Positions 1 through 11,641 are shown, counted from the stretch's first letter. The stretch is 64,000 nt of DNA from Amaricoccus solimangrovi (GCF_006385685.1 NZ_VFRP01000021.1:1-64000); one strand, 5' to 3'. Program-made: numbers and translations. The notes: generated by a model not told the origin, from the sequence alone.

Positions 1-108
1 GATGTAGTTCGACACCAGCGTCGGGATGCCGATCCCGAGGTTCACATACATGCCGTCGCGCAGTTCCTTCGCGGCGCGGGCGGCCATCTGATCACGGTTC
101 CAGGGCAT
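1..108 (-). CDS. scoB: 3-oxoacid CoA-transferase subunit B (partial, N-terminus only)
   Basis: The first 36 codons of a leftward gene run off the window edge. The predicted N-terminus ([13 protein letters not shown], then [20 protein letters not shown]) is the usual opening of subunit B of succinyl-CoA/acetoacetyl-CoA:3-ketoacid CoA-transferase, which moves CoA between succinyl-CoA and acetoacetate in ketone and butanoate metabolism. A GGAGAG ribosome site lies about nine bases before the ATG. The matching A subunit is upstream on the same strand, but two unrelated genes stand between them. The catalytic Glu region lies outside the window. Confidence 0.9.
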   Translation of the reverse strand, partial: MPWNRDQMAARAAKELRDGMYVNLGIGIPTLVSNYI

Positions 109-143
109 CTCGTTGATCTCTCCGGTGAGCGGTTGTTGATCGG

Positions 144-953
144 TCAGTGTCGCGTGACGAGGGCGGGGGTGGGGGCCGCGTCGAGAAAGTCGAGGATGCG
201 CGCCAGGCAGATCTCGCCGTAGGCCGCGTTGGCGTGCGAATGGTCGTCCTCGCCATGCGGCTCGCCCTGGGCGAGGTTGATCGAACCCTGGCTGAAGCGC
301 GCGGCCGTCAGCCCGTTCGGCTGGATGGTTTCCCCGGGCTGGCGGATGAGGGAAATGTCCCGTTCGGCGAGCACCGAGGCGAGCACGTCGGAATAGGCGC
401 CGAGCACCGCGGCGATCCCCCGCGGGTCGGGCGCCAATCCGCGCCAGCCCCGGTACCGCGGATCCTCGCTTCCGACGCAGGTCTCGGCGGGGCGGCTCTT
501 CTCGAGGACCGCCACCGGCCCGGCGGAGAGGCGCGCCAGGAACTTCACCGGCAGGACGCCTTCCGCGATGGTCCGGCAGATCGCCTGGAAGGCGGAGGGC
601 GAGAGACGGCTCTGGGCGCCCACCTCGCGGAGCCCGTCGACGTCGCAGCCGAGCATGAGTTCGCTGAGCGCCTTGAAGCGATCCACGAATCCTACCAGCA
701 AGATCAGGTCGAACTCCGAGAGATCGACATCGGCGCGGCCGTTCAGCCGCTCCGCCATCTCGGTGATCCGCGGCCGTTCCCCGCGGCCCGTCGGGGCGCC
801 GAAGCGCCGGCCGTTCAGGCGCAGGAACCTGAAGAAGGGCATCGGCACCGCGAAGAAGCTGATCCGATGCCGCGGATGCTCCTCGCCAAGGGCGCTCCAG
901 GCGTGGCGGAGCGGGACGGTGTGCGAATTGCCGAGAATGAGCGCGTGGGTCAT
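144..953 (-). CDS. SGNH-like hydrolase/acyltransferase-type protein, function unknown
   Basis: A 269-residue soluble protein with no obvious signal peptide or membrane helix. It starts with a beta-strand and a GNSHT turn (residues 8-12), like block I of SGNH/GDSL enzymes. Near the C-terminus it has [11 protein letters not shown] (about 236-246), which fits the catalytic Asp-x-x-His block. That makes a lipase/esterase or O-acyl-transfer fold plausible, but I do not recognise a named family. Its start overlaps the stop of the upstream GSCFA gene by four bases (ATGA), so the two are probably translationally coupled. The downstream gap to scoB is 35 bases. Substrate unknown. Confidence 0.6.
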   Translation of the reverse strand: MTHALILGNSHTVPLRHAWSALGEEHPRHRISFFAVPMPFFRFLRLNGRRFGAPTGRGERPRITEMAERLNGRADVDLSEFDLILLVGFVDRFKALSELMLGCDVDGLREVGAQSRLSPSAFQAICRTIAEGVLPVKFLARLSAGPVAVLEKSRPAETCVGSEDPRYRGWRGLAPDPRGIAAVLGAYSDVLASVLAERDISLIRQPGETIQPNGLTAARFSQGSINLAQGEPHGEDDHSHANAAYGEICLARILDFLDAAPTPALVTRH

Positions 954-2032
954 CCGGCGAAGGCCTCCAGCAGGGAGTCCTCGCAGATCGCCCGCTCGGC
1001 CCGCCTGAACCGTTTGGCCTTCGTGCCCGCCCGACGGGCCGGCTTCCTCGCCGGCGCGGGGCGCGCCTCGATGCCATGGGCGCGCTTGAAGAGATCCATG
1101 GCCGCTGCGACACCCTGGGCCGAGACGCTCCGCAGGTCGGGTTCGAAATAGGCGCCGCGCGCGTTCTGGGAGGTGATGACCTCGAAGGAGGGGAAGTAGT
1201 CGATGTCGTCATGGCGCGCGACCAGCATTCCGCAGACCGCGCGCAGCACCGACTTGGAGTAGCAGGTCGCGACCTCGACATGCTCGCCGCTCGCCGTCGC
1301 GGTGAGCGGGACGGGCGAGACGGTGACGAGGAAGCGCACCTTCGGGTTCACCGCCTTCAGGCTGGCGCGGAAATGCTCGAAATCCGCGAGAACCTCGCCG
1401 GCGTCGTAGTTCTTGAACGAGTAGACCTCGGGATCGTGCCGGCCGGCGATCGTGCCCGGCGCGGTCGGATAGACCGTGCCGCTCGCGGTGTGGATCCAGG
1501 CCTCCGTCAGCCCGAAGGTGAAGACGAAGAGATCGGCGGAACGGAACGCCTCCGCGACGCGCGCGAGGTGATGGCGGCGATGCGCGCGCACCAGTTCCTC
1601 GCTCTCGAGCCCGTCGGGCTCGACGCCCGGGCGCTGCGCGTCGAAGAAGCGCGGGCCGCGGCGCCAGACGGGTTCCGCGGGCCGGACCCGTCCCTCCGCC
1701 TCGTCGAAGAGCTGGGCGAGCTGGCGGGTGGTATAGATATTGGCATAGCGCCCGGTGAAGACCCGGTAGCCGAAGCGCCGTGCCAGCGCGTCCGGGACCG
1801 ACGCCGGCAGCGGCTCGGCGTCGAGCACGTTGAAGCCCGACTCGCGCAGCGCGCGGCCGACATGCTGGGCGAAGCAGCTGCCGGCGGTGGCGATGCGCAT
1901 GTCGCGCGTCACCGGGAAACGGGGCGTGTAGACCTCCCCCGGATCGAGGGGCGCGCGCTCGCTCACGCCGGCGCGCCAGAAGGCGCGCGGCGGGAGCGTG
2001 GAGTAGGGAGAGGTGTTCTCCTGCTCCGTCAT
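950..2032 (-). CDS. GSCFA domain protein
   Basis: A 360-residue protein with the defining motif GSCFA at residues 51-55 ([16 protein letters not shown]). TFGLTEAW and VSPVPLTAT follow in the middle. These are conserved blocks of the GSCFA family, which I understand to be related to SGNH esterases; the Ser of GSCFA would be the nucleophile. The C-terminal 50 residues are basic ([19 protein letters not shown]) and look flexible. The ATG at 2032 lies two bases after the scoA stop, and the gene ends in an ATGA overlap with the SGNH-like gene, so it reads as the second gene of the scoA operon. Substrate unknown. Confidence 0.8.
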   Translation of the reverse strand: MTEQENTSPYSTLPPRAFWRAGVSERAPLDPGEVYTPRFPVTRDMRIATAGSCFAQHVGRALRESGFNVLDAEPLPASVPDALARRFGYRVFTGRYANIYTTRQLAQLFDEAEGRVRPAEPVWRRGPRFFDAQRPGVEPDGLESEELVRAHRRHHLARVAEAFRSADLFVFTFGLTEAWIHTASGTVYPTAPGTIAGRHDPEVYSFKNYDAGEVLADFEHFRASLKAVNPKVRFLVTVSPVPLTATASGEHVEVATCYSKSVLRAVCGMLVARHDDIDYFPSFEVITSQNARGAYFEPDLRSVSAQGVAAAMDLFKRAHGIEARPAPARKPARRAGTKAKRFRRAERAICEDSLLEAFAG

Positions 2033-2034
2033 GC

Positions 2035-2733
2035 TCAGGCGGCGCGGATGGTGCGCTGCTCGACCCGCTTTTCCGCCTTCGCCTCGACGATGCGATGGAC
2101 GAAGATGCCGGGCGTGTGGATGTGGTCGGGATCGAGGCTGCCGACGGGGACGATCTCCTCGACCTCCGCGACGCAGATCCGGCCGCAGGTCGCGGCGTTC
2201 GGATTGAAGTTCCGCGCGGTCTTTCGGTAGACGAGGTTGCCCTGCGCGTCGCCCTTCCAGGCCTTCACGATCGAGAGGTCGGCGACGATCCCGCGCTCGA
2301 GGATATAGGTCTCGCCGTCGAAGTCCTTTTGCTCCTTGCCCTCGGCGATCACCGTGCCGACGCCGGTCTTGGTGTAGAAGCCGGGGATGCCCGCGCCGCC
2401 GGCGCGCATCCGCTCGGCGAGCGTGCCCTGCGGGTTGAACTCGAGCTCGAGCTCGCCCGAGAGGTACTGGCGCATGAATTCCGCGTTCTCGCCGACATAG
2501 GAAGAGATCATCTTCCTCACCTGCCGGGTCTGGAGCAGCAGGCCGAGGCCGAAATCGTCGACGCCCGCGTTGTTCGAGGCGACGGTCAGTTCCTTGACGC
2601 CCGCGTCGCGGATCGCCGCGATCAGGCTCTCCGGGATGCCGCAGAGGCCGAAGCCGCCGGCCGCGATCAGCATGCCGTCCGTGAGCAGCCCGTCGAGCGC
2701 CGCCGCCGCCGTTGGATAGACCTTCTTCTTCAT
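2035..2733 (-). CDS. scoA: 3-oxoacid CoA-transferase subunit A
   Basis: A 232-residue protein of normal length for subunit A of two-component 3-ketoacid CoA-transferases. The glycine-rich CoA-binding motif GGFGLCGIPE is at residues 26-35, followed by the typical NNAG and GIPGFYTKTGVGT segments. It pairs with subunit B to activate acetoacetate with succinyl-CoA. The gene has a purine-rich ribosome site (GGGGG) just before its ATG. The next gene starts two bases after its stop and is a GSCFA protein, not scoB, which is unusual for this operon. Confidence 0.92.
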   Translation of the reverse strand: MKKKVYPTAAAALDGLLTDGMLIAAGGFGLCGIPESLIAAIRDAGVKELTVASNNAGVDDFGLGLLLQTRQVRKMISSYVGENAEFMRQYLSGELELEFNPQGTLAERMRAGGAGIPGFYTKTGVGTVIAEGKEQKDFDGETYILERGIVADLSIVKAWKGDAQGNLVYRKTARNFNPNAATCGRICVAEVEEIVPVGSLDPDHIHTPGIFVHRIVEAKAEKRVEQRTIRAA

Positions 2734-2836
2734 CTCGACCCCCTGTTCGTCCGGCCTTCGCAGTCCGCTCAGTCTTAGTCCAGAAAGGCGGCTTCCGTGT
2801 CAAGCTGCGGCCCCGGTATCGGCCGAGACCCGGGGG

Positions 2837-3951
<1,115 letters not shown>

Positions 3952-4197
3952 GGCTCGAGCCGCGCCCTCGCCGGGGCCGCCTGCCCAATTTTGGATCACT
4001 GCCCGCTCCCGCCCGATCATCAGGCAATCCCTGAAGCAGTTTCGCCGGCTGGCGCCGCCGCTTTTCTGGACATGATCCCGGTGTGAACGGATGATGACCG
4101 GAGCGAGGGGTGTACGCCGCGCTTCCGTGCCGCCGCCGGCGGTTCCGACGCGCGCATTGGCGGCGACCGACCCTCGGATGCAACGAGGAGATTGCCG

Positions 4198-5679
<1,482 letters not shown>

Positions 5680-5683
5680 GAGG

Positions 5684-5717
5684 GCCCGCCCGTCCCCGCC
5701 ACCGGGGACGGGCGGGC
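5684..5717. terminator. 14-bp perfect hairpin after the purine permease
   Basis: The arms at 5684-5697 and 5704-5717 pair perfectly around a six-base loop, five bases after the permease stop codon. There is no U tract, so it may be a 3' end or a processing and stability hairpin rather than a textbook intrinsic terminator. Confidence 0.6.
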
Positions 5718-5785
5718 GTCGCGCCCGGAACAAAGCCTCCGCCGCCCGGTTCGATCTCCATAGGAGAGCCATGGGGAGGCGAGCG

Positions 5786-6301
5786 ATGGCGGCGGAGACG
5801 GGCGTGCGGAGTTTTCCGGTTTCGGCGGGCATCCTGCTCGGGCTGGGGATCGGCGGTTTCTTCGACGGGATCGTGCTGCATCAGCTGCTGCGCTGGCACC
5901 ACATGGTGAGCGGCTGGCGCCCGGTCTCCGACCTGCCGGCGCTCGAGTTCAACACGCTCTGGGACGGCCTCTTCCACCTGACCACCTATGTCTTCGTGAT
6001 CGCGGGCCTGCTGATCCTGTGGCGCGCGGCGCGCCGGCGCCAACTCGCCTGGTCGCATGGGATGTTCTTCGGGACGCTGCTGATGGGCTTCGGCCTCTTC
6101 AACCTGGTCGAGGGACTCGTCGACCATCAGCTGCTCGGCGTGCATCACGTGAATGAACTGGCACCGCCGGAGCAGTGGATCTACTGGGACATCGGCTTCC
6201 TGATCTGGGGCGCGGCGATGCTCGTCTGGGGATGGGCGCTGATGCGCCGGGGCCGGCGGGAGATGGAGATCACCGCCCGGATCCTCGGGGAGCGGGTCTG
6301 A
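5786..6301 (+). CDS. DUF2243 membrane protein
   Basis: A 171-residue protein with about four hydrophobic segments and histidine-rich motifs typical of DUF2243: DGIVLHQLLRWHHM, DGLFHLTTY and VDHQLLGVHHV. The paired histidines at membrane edges suggest metal or heme binding, but the function is not known. I prefer the ATG at 5786 because GGGAGG sits seven bases before it; an in-frame ATG at 5771 would add five residues. It is a single gene between the permease and the convergent pdh operon. Confidence 0.8.
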   Translation: MAAETGVRSFPVSAGILLGLGIGGFFDGIVLHQLLRWHHMVSGWRPVSDLPALEFNTLWDGLFHLTTYVFVIAGLLILWRAARRRQLAWSHGMFFGTLLMGFGLFNLVEGLVDHQLLGVHHVNELAPPEQWIYWDIGFLIWGAAMLVWGWALMRRGRREMEITARILGERV

Positions 6302-6335
6302 CGCCCGCGTTCCGCGGAGCCTCCGCGAAAAAGCG

Positions 6336-6367
6336 GAAGCCGCCGCCCGGGGTCGGGCGGCGGCTTC
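6336..6367 (-). terminator. Intrinsic terminator of the pdh operon
   Basis: A 13-bp perfect stem (6336-6348 with 6355-6367) has a six-base loop. Read leftward, it is followed by CGCTTTTTC, which supplies a T tract. It lies 20 bases after the pdhC stop and between two convergent genes, so it may act in both directions. Confidence 0.8.
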
Positions 6368-6387
6368 TCTCGTCCGGGCGGCCCTTG

Positions 6388-7728
6388 TCAGGCCAGCATG
6401 CCGAGCGGATGCTCGATGTTCTCCTTGATCGCCGCGAGCAGCGTCGCGCCGAGCGCGCCGTCCATGACACGGTGATCGACGGAGAGCGTGACCGACATCA
6501 CGTTGGCGACCTTGATCTCGCCATCCTCGCCGACCACCGGCTTCTTCACGCCCGCGCCGACGGCGAGGATCGCCGAATGCGGCGGGTTGATGACCGCGTC
6601 GAAATTCTCGACCCCCATCATGCCGAGGTTCGAGATCGCGAAGCTGCCGCCCTGGTATTCGTGCGGCGCGAGCTTGCGGTCGCGGGCGCGTTTGGCGAGG
6701 TCCTTCATCTCGGTCGAGAGCGTCGAGAGCGCCTTCGCATCCGCGTCGCGCAGCACCGGGGTGAAGAGGCCGCCCTCGATCGCCACGGCGACGGCGATGT
6801 CGGAGGTCCGGAGCCTCAGCAGCCGGTCGCCCGCCCAGACCGCGTTGGCCTCCGGCACCTGACGGAGCGCGACGGCGCAGGCCTTGATGATGAAGTCGTT
6901 GACCGAGAGCTTCACGCCCCGGGCCTCCAGTTCCTTGTTGAGCTGGGAGCGGAACTTCATCAGCGCGTCGAGCTGGACGTCGCGGCGCAGGTAGTAGTGC
7001 GGGATGGTCGACTTGGCTTCCGACAGGCGCGCGGCGATCGTCTTGCGCATGCCGTCGAGCTTGACCTCCTCGTAGGGACGCCCCTCGTACATCGCCTTGA
7101 TCGCGTCGAGCGCCGGTCCGACGGGCCCCGCCGCCTTCGCCGGCGCGGGCGCCGCGATCGGGGCGGTGTCGGCGGGTGCGGCGGCCTTCGGCGCGGCGCC
7201 CGGCTTCGCGCTCTCGACATCGGCCTTCACGATCCGGCCGCCCGGACCCGTACCCTTCACCTGCGCGAGGTCGAGCCCCTTCTCCGCGGCGATTCGCCGC
7301 GCGAGCGGCGAGGCGAAGACCCGGCCGCCCTCCGGTTTCGCGGTCGGCTCGACCGGCTGGCCGGCGCTCGCGCCGTAGCCCTTGAGCCCCGCGGGCAGCG
7401 CGTCCGCGGCCGGTTCGGCGGCGGCGGCCGCCGCCGGGGCCGGGGCCGCCGGAGCGGGAGCGGCGGCGAGCGCGTCGGCCGATTCGCCTTCCTCGAGCAG
7501 GATCGCGATCGGCTCGTTCACCTTCACGCCCTCGGTGCCCTCGGCGATCAGGATCTTGCCGACGGTACCCTCGTCGACGGCCTCGAATTCCATCGTGGCC
7601 TTGTCGGTCTCGATCTCGGCGAGGACCTGGCCGGAGGAGACGGTGTCGCCCTCCTTGACCAGCCATTTCGACAGCGTGCCCTCCTCCATCGTCGGAGAGA
7701 GCGCCGGCATCAGGATGTTGATGGACAT
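6388..7728 (-). CDS. pdhC: Pyruvate dehydrogenase E2, dihydrolipoamide acetyltransferase
   Basis: A 446-residue E2 enzyme. One lipoyl domain at residues 2-80 carries the lipoylated Lys43 in ETDKATMEF. An Ala/Pro-rich linker follows, then an E3-binding domain at about 136-172 ([15 protein letters not shown]) and a catalytic domain ending with HRVMDG (His419, Asp423). It takes acetyl groups from E1 and makes acetyl-CoA as the core of the cytoplasmic pyruvate dehydrogenase complex. It starts ten bases after pdhB. Its lipoyl domain is nearly identical to that of PdhB. No E3 (lpd) gene follows in the window. Confidence 0.96.
   Translation of the reverse strand: MSINILMPALSPTMEEGTLSKWLVKEGDTVSSGQVLAEIETDKATMEFEAVDEGTVGKILIAEGTEGVKVNEPIAILLEEGESADALAAAPAPAAPAPAAAAAAEPAADALPAGLKGYGASAGQPVEPTAKPEGGRVFASPLARRIAAEKGLDLAQVKGTGPGGRIVKADVESAKPGAAPKAAAPADTAPIAAPAPAKAAGPVGPALDAIKAMYEGRPYEEVKLDGMRKTIAARLSEAKSTIPHYYLRRDVQLDALMKFRSQLNKELEARGVKLSVNDFIIKACAVALRQVPEANAVWAGDRLLRLRTSDIAVAVAIEGGLFTPVLRDADAKALSTLSTEMKDLAKRARDRKLAPHEYQGGSFAISNLGMMGVENFDAVINPPHSAILAVGAGVKKPVVGEDGEIKVANVMSVTLSVDHRVMDGALGATLLAAIKENIEHPLGMLA
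7549..7728 (-). repeat. Lipoyl-domain direct repeat, copy in pdhC
   Basis: The first 60 codons of pdhC closely match the first 60 codons of pdhB in DNA as well as protein: 55 of 60 residues are identical, and 46 bases (7580-7625 and 8973-9018) are identical without a break. The copies lie in the same orientation about 1.4 kb apart. Confidence 0.9.
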
Positions 7729-7738
7729 GTGCGCCCCC

Positions 7739-9121
7739 TCAGCGATAGGTGACCGACTTCACCGCCGCGATGACTTCCGCGGTGGTGACGAGCGCGAGCT
7801 TCTCGAGATTGGCGGCGTAGGGCATCGGCACGTCCTTGCCGGCGCAGTTGATCACCGGCGCGTCGAGATAGTCGAACGCCTCCTGCATGATCGTGGCGGA
7901 GACGTAGTTGCCGATCGAGCCCTGCGGGAAGCCTTCCTCGACCGTCACGCAGCGATTGGTCTTCCTCACCGAGGCGATCACGGTCGCGGTGTCCATCGGG
8001 CGGAGCGTGCGCAGGTCGATCACCTCGGCCTCCACGCCCTCCTTCGCCAGTTCCTCGGCGGCCTGGAGCGCGTAGTTCATGCCGATGCCGAAGGAGACGA
8101 TGGTGACGTCCTTGCCCGGCCGCGCGATCTTCGCCTTGCCGAAGGGGATGGTGAAGTCATCGAGTTCCGGCACCTCGAAGGAGCGGCCGTAGAGGATCTC
8201 GTTCTCGAGGAAGATCACCGGATTCGCGTCGCGGATCGCCGATTTCAGGAGGCCCTTCGCATCCGCCGCCGTGTAGGGCATCACTACCCTGAGGCCGGGG
8301 ATGTTGGCGTAGAGCGCGGCGAAATCGTGGCTGTGCTGCGCGGCGACGCGCGCCGCGGCGCCGTTCGGCCCCCGGAACACGATCGGGCAGCCCATCTGGC
8401 CGCCGGACATGTAGAGCGTCTTCGCGGCCGAGTTGATGATGTGGTCGATCGCCTGGAGGGCGAAGTTGAAGGTCATGAACTCGACGATGGGCCGGAGCCC
8501 CGCGAAGGCCGCGCCGACCGCGATGCCGGTGAAACCGTGCTCGGTGATCGGCGTGTCGATCACGCGCTTCGGCCCGAATTCGTCGAGCAGGCCCTGGCTG
8601 ATCTTGTAGGCGCCCTGGTACTCGCCGACCTCCTCGCCCATCAGGAAGACGTCGCCGTCGCGGCGCATCTCCTCGGCCATCGCGTCGCGCAGCGCCTCGC
8701 GCATGGTCTGGGTCTTGAAGGTGGTGCCCTCGGGCACGTCGGGCTCCTGCGCCACCGGCTCGGCCACCGCGGCGGCGGGCTGGGCGGCGATCGGCGCCTC
8801 GGGCTTGGGGGCCTCCTCGGCCTTCTCGGCCGCGGGGGCGGGCGCCGCGGCGGCCGACTCGGCGGCGGAGGCGTCCTCGCCCTCGCCGAGCAGCACGGCG
8901 ATCGGCGTGTTCACCTTGATTCCCTCGGATCCCTCGGGAACGAGGATCTTGCCCACCGTCCCCTCGTCGACCGCCTCGAATTCCATCGTGGCCTTGTCGG
9001 TCTCGATCTCGGCGAGGATCTGGCCGGAGGTGACGGTGTCGCCCTCCTTCACCAGCCATTTCGAGAGCGTGCCCTCTTCCATCGTCGGCGAGAGCGCCGG
9101 CATCAGGATCTGCGTTGCCAT
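7739..9121 (-). CDS. pdhB: Pyruvate dehydrogenase E1 beta with N-terminal lipoyl domain
   Basis: A 460-residue E1 beta subunit with an extra N-terminal lipoyl domain (residues 1-80, Lys43 in ETDKATMEF) and an Ala/Pro/Glu-rich linker. The transketolase-like E1 beta domain starts near residue 134 ([14 protein letters not shown]). With PdhA it binds thiamine diphosphate, decarboxylates pyruvate and acetylates lipoyl groups. A lipoyl-E1 beta fusion is known from several alphaproteobacteria, so it is a lineage trait here. It lies 14 bases after pdhA and ten before pdhC, in one operon. Confidence 0.96.
   Translation of the reverse strand: MATQILMPALSPTMEEGTLSKWLVKEGDTVTSGQILAEIETDKATMEFEAVDEGTVGKILVPEGSEGIKVNTPIAVLLGEGEDASAAESAAAAPAPAAEKAEEAPKPEAPIAAQPAAAVAEPVAQEPDVPEGTTFKTQTMREALRDAMAEEMRRDGDVFLMGEEVGEYQGAYKISQGLLDEFGPKRVIDTPITEHGFTGIAVGAAFAGLRPIVEFMTFNFALQAIDHIINSAAKTLYMSGGQMGCPIVFRGPNGAAARVAAQHSHDFAALYANIPGLRVVMPYTAADAKGLLKSAIRDANPVIFLENEILYGRSFEVPELDDFTIPFGKAKIARPGKDVTIVSFGIGMNYALQAAEELAKEGVEAEVIDLRTLRPMDTATVIASVRKTNRCVTVEEGFPQGSIGNYVSATIMQEAFDYLDAPVINCAGKDVPMPYAANLEKLALVTTAEVIAAVKSVTYR
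8942..9121 (-). repeat. Lipoyl-domain direct repeat, copy in pdhB
   Basis: This is the partner of the repeat at the start of pdhC. It encodes the lipoyl domain fused to E1 beta, and its longest exact match to the other copy is 46 bases (8973-9018). Such similarity at synonymous positions suggests recent duplication or gene conversion. Confidence 0.9.
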
Positions 9122-9135
9122 CTCTTTCGCTCCCC

Positions 9136-10128
9136 TCAGGCGTAGACGTCGGTCCAGAGCTCGGCCTCGGCCGGCTCGGGGCTGTCCTGGGCGAATTGCG
9201 CCGCCTCGTTCACCACGGCCTTGATGTCGCGGTCCACCGCCTTCAGCTCGTCCTCGGTGGCGAGCTCGCCCGCGACGAGCATGTCGCGCACATGGTCGAT
9301 CGGGTCGCGTTCCTCGCGCATCTTCTGCACTTCCTCGCGCGTGCGGTACTTCGCGGGGTCGGACATCGAATGGCCGCGGTAGCGATAGGTGTTCATCTCG
9401 AGGATGTAGGGGCCCTCGCCGGCGCGGCAGTGGCCGATCGCCTTCTCGGCCGCCGCCTTCACCGCGAGGACGTCCATGCCGTCCACGGCCTCGCCCGGGA
9501 TGCCGAAGGCTTCGCCCCGGGTGAAGAGGGCGGGGGTCGAGGAGGCGCGCTTCATCGACGTGCCCATCGCGTACTGGTTGTTCTCGATCACGAAGACGCA
9601 GGGCAGCTTCCAGAGGCTCGCGATGTTGAAGGTCTCGTAGACCTGGCCCTGGTTCGCCGCGCCGTCGCCGAAATAGGCGAAGGAGACGTTGTCATTGCCG
9701 CGGTACCAGTTCGCGAAGGCGAGGCCCGCGCCGATCGGCACCTGCGCGCCGACGATGCCGTGGCCGCCGTAGAACTTCTTCTCGGAGGAGAACATGTGCA
9801 TCGAGCCGCCCTTGCCGCGGGAATAGCCCCCCTCGCGGCCCGTGAGCTCGGCCATCACGCCCTTCGGGTCCATGCCGCAGGCCAGCATGTGCCCGTGGTC
9901 GCGGTAGGAGGTGACGCGCTGGTCGCCTTCCTTGGTCGCGGCCTCGAGCCCGACGACGACCGCTTCCTGGCCGATGTAGAGGTGGCAGAAGCCGCCGATC
10001 AGGCCCATGCCGTAAAGCTGGCCGGCCTTCTCCTCGAAGCGCCGGATCAGCAGCATGTCGCGGTAGTAGGCGAGCAGTTCCTCCTTCGACGCGTTGGGCT
10101 TGGCGGAGGCACGTCTTGTCGTAGCCAT
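9136..10128 (-). CDS. pdhA: Pyruvate dehydrogenase E1 alpha
   Basis: A 330-residue E1 alpha subunit, normal for the alpha2-beta2 type. The thiamine diphosphate motif runs from GDGAANQG (residues 154-161) to IENN (181-184), and the loop [11 protein letters not shown] matches the phosphorylation-loop region of this family. It decarboxylates pyruvate together with PdhB. It is the first gene of pdhA-pdhB-pdhC. A strong -10-like TATAAT and a 20-bp near-palindrome lie upstream and suggest its own regulated promoter. Confidence 0.96.
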   Translation of the reverse strand: MATTRRASAKPNASKEELLAYYRDMLLIRRFEEKAGQLYGMGLIGGFCHLYIGQEAVVVGLEAATKEGDQRVTSYRDHGHMLACGMDPKGVMAELTGREGGYSRGKGGSMHMFSSEKKFYGGHGIVGAQVPIGAGLAFANWYRGNDNVSFAYFGDGAANQGQVYETFNIASLWKLPCVFVIENNQYAMGTSMKRASSTPALFTRGEAFGIPGEAVDGMDVLAVKAAAEKAIGHCRAGEGPYILEMNTYRYRGHSMSDPAKYRTREEVQKMREERDPIDHVRDMLVAGELATEDELKAVDRDIKAVVNEAAQFAQDSPEPAEAELWTDVYA

Positions 10129-10153
10129 CAGTGTTCCCTCCCGGGGATCCCAG

Positions 10154-10173
10154 ATAGTTCAACCTTAAACTAT
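10154..10173 (-). promoter_or_regulatory. Candidate operator of the pdh operon
   Basis: On the minus strand, ATAGTT and AACTAT arms flank a core AAGGTT; eight of ten arm pairs are symmetric. It sits between the putative -10 box and the pdhA start, about where transcription would begin, so a bound repressor would block initiation. The AT-rich TTAA/TTGAA half-sites resemble MarR-family operators in shape, but no such regulator gene is nearby. Confidence 0.5.
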
Positions 10174-10176
10174 TTC

Positions 10177-10182
10177 ATTATA
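10177..10182 (-). promoter_or_regulatory. Candidate -10 box (TATAAT) for pdhA
   Basis: This is a consensus TATAAT on the minus strand, 49 bases before the pdhA start in otherwise GC-rich DNA. The hexamer 17 bases upstream (GTTTCA) matches the -35 consensus weakly, as would fit an activator-dependent or extended promoter. Confidence 0.5.
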
Positions 10183-10230
10183 GCTGGCTGGCGGGGAGAT
10201 GAAACCCCCCCTGGCGCGCGGCGGCGATGG

Positions 10231-10578
10231 TCAGCGGATGATGATCTCGTCGGGCCGGCCGAGGCCGAGCACCTGGCGCGCGCGCTCGTCGAGCAGTTCG
10301 AGATCGACCGAGCCGGTCGAGAGGCGGTGGGTCTTGCCCGCGAGCGCCGCGCGCTCGGCGCGCAGCGCGTCGAGTTCGGCCTGGAGCCCGCGGGCCTCGG
10401 CCTCGACCTGGAAGAGGCGGAAGAGCCCGTATTCGCCCTGCAGCGCGGCGAAGGCGAGATAACCGATGAGCGCGGCGACCACGATCACGAAGACCGCCCC
10501 GCCGACGCCGCCCCGGCGCTGTTCGATGTCCTGATAGCTCACGCGTCTTCTCTGCCCGGTGGTTTTGCCGGACAGCAT
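10231..10578 (-). CDS. Septum formation initiator, FtsB/DivIC family
   Basis: A 115-residue bitopic membrane protein with one membrane helix at about residues 27-46, then a short coiled coil rich in Glu, Ala, Leu and Arg (about 57-80). This is the layout of FtsB/DivIC, which joins FtsL and FtsQ in the divisome. The ATG at 10578 has a weak ribosome site; a GTG at 10542 (encoding SYQDIEQRR next) is a reasonable alternative and would give 103 residues. It lies between fba and the pdh operon. Confidence 0.8.
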   Translation of the reverse strand: MLSGKTTGQRRRVSYQDIEQRRGGVGGAVFVIVVAALIGYLAFAALQGEYGLFRLFQVEAEARGLQAELDALRAERAALAGKTHRLSTGSVDLELLDERARQVLGLGRPDEIIIR

Positions 10579-10632
10579 GGCAAAGATCGCGGCGAAAGGG
10601 AATTCAGGATCTTGCCGGGAGGTGTTTTCACG

Positions 10633-10658
10633 GCGGGGCGGGCCGGAGCCCGCCCCGC
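10633..10658. terminator. 10-bp hairpin after fba
   Basis: Arms 10633-10642 and 10649-10658 pair perfectly with a six-base loop just after the aldolase stop codon. There is no T tract on either side, so the terminator call is tentative. Confidence 0.45.
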
Positions 10659-10665
10659 GCGGAGC

Positions 10666-11595
10666 CTACGCGCGGCCCTTGTAGATGTCGACGAGCTTGT
10701 CGAGCATCGCCATCGCGTCGTCGCGCGAGCGCTGGAAGGTGTTGCGGCCGATGATCGAGCCGTTGCCGCCGCCGTCGCGGATCGCGCGGGCGTCGTCGTA
10801 GACCGCGTCCGCGCCCTTGGCCGCGCCGCCGGAGAAGACGACGATGCGCCGGCCGGCGAAGGCGGCGTCCATGCAGTGCCGCACCCGCGCCGCCTGGGTC
10901 GAGACGTCGATGCCCGCCTTCTCGTAGGCCTTCTTCGCCTCGCCCTGTTCGAGATGGTCGGTCGAGAGCTTGATCTTGATGATGTGCGCGCCGAGGAGCG
11001 CGGCGATCTGCGCGGCGTAGGCGCCGACGTCGATCGCGGTCTCGCCGGCCTTCGACAGATCCTCGCCGCGCGGATAGGACCAGATCACGGTCGCGACGCC
11101 CTTGGCCGCCGCTTCCTCGCGCATCGCCGAGATCTCCTCGAACATGTCGAGCGCCACCGAGGAGCCGGGGTAGATCGTGAAGCCGATCGCCGCGCAGCCG
11201 AGGCGGAGCGCGTCGTCGACGCCCGAGGTGATCGCCTGGCTGAAGGGCGCGGCGCCCGGAACGAGCGAGTTCGACGAATTGACCTTCAGGATAGTCGGGA
11301 TCTGGCCCGCGAAGGTGTCGGCGCCCGCTTCCAGCATGCCGAGCGGCGCGGCATAGGCGTTGAGCCCGGCGTCGATCGCGATCTGGTAGTGGTAATGCGG
11401 GTCATAGGCGGGCGGGTTCGGCGCGAAGCTGCGCGCGGGGCCATGCTCGAAGCCCTGGTCGACCGGCAGGATGATCATCTTGCCCGTGCCGCCAAGACGT
11501 CCGTGCATCAGCATCCGGCAGAGGTTGCCCTTCACCCCCGGGTTGTCGGTCTCGTAATAGCCGAGGATCTTCTGCACGGTACGCGTCGACTTCAT
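10666..11595 (-). CDS. fbaB: Class I fructose-bisphosphate aldolase (DhnA type)
   Basis: A 309-residue aldolase of the archaeal-type class I (DhnA/FbaB) family, which splits fructose 1,6-bisphosphate through a Schiff base. The IIKIKLSTD segment (Lys207 and Lys209) holds the expected active-site lysine, and VFSGGAAKG near the C-terminus fits phosphate binding. The start at 11595 is chosen over an upstream in-frame codon because AGAGG lies nine bases before it and the family begins MKSTRTVQKIL. It follows pgk by 46 bases, in the likely order tkt-pgk-fba. Confidence 0.92.
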   Translation of the reverse strand: MKSTRTVQKILGYYETDNPGVKGNLCRMLMHGRLGGTGKMIILPVDQGFEHGPARSFAPNPPAYDPHYHYQIAIDAGLNAYAAPLGMLEAGADTFAGQIPTILKVNSSNSLVPGAAPFSQAITSGVDDALRLGCAAIGFTIYPGSSVALDMFEEISAMREEAAAKGVATVIWSYPRGEDLSKAGETAIDVGAYAAQIAALLGAHIIKIKLSTDHLEQGEAKKAYEKAGIDVSTQAARVRHCMDAAFAGRRIVVFSGGAAKGADAVYDDARAIRDGGGNGSIIGRNTFQRSRDDAMAMLDKLVDIYKGRA

Positions 11596-11641
11596 GGTCT
11601 TACCTCTAAGGAATGAACTCTGGAAACGGGAGAAGCCGGGG

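Noticed and set aside
147-1151. Long open frame opposite the SGNH-like and GSCFA genes
   Set aside because: It is Arg/Gly/Ala-rich with no ribosome site or domain and mirrors a better gene on the other strand, the usual shadow effect in GC-rich DNA.
3952-4197. Possible purine or xanthine riboswitch before the permease gene
   Set aside because: The 246-base leader shows no pairing pattern that I can match to a known purine- or xanthine-sensing aptamer.
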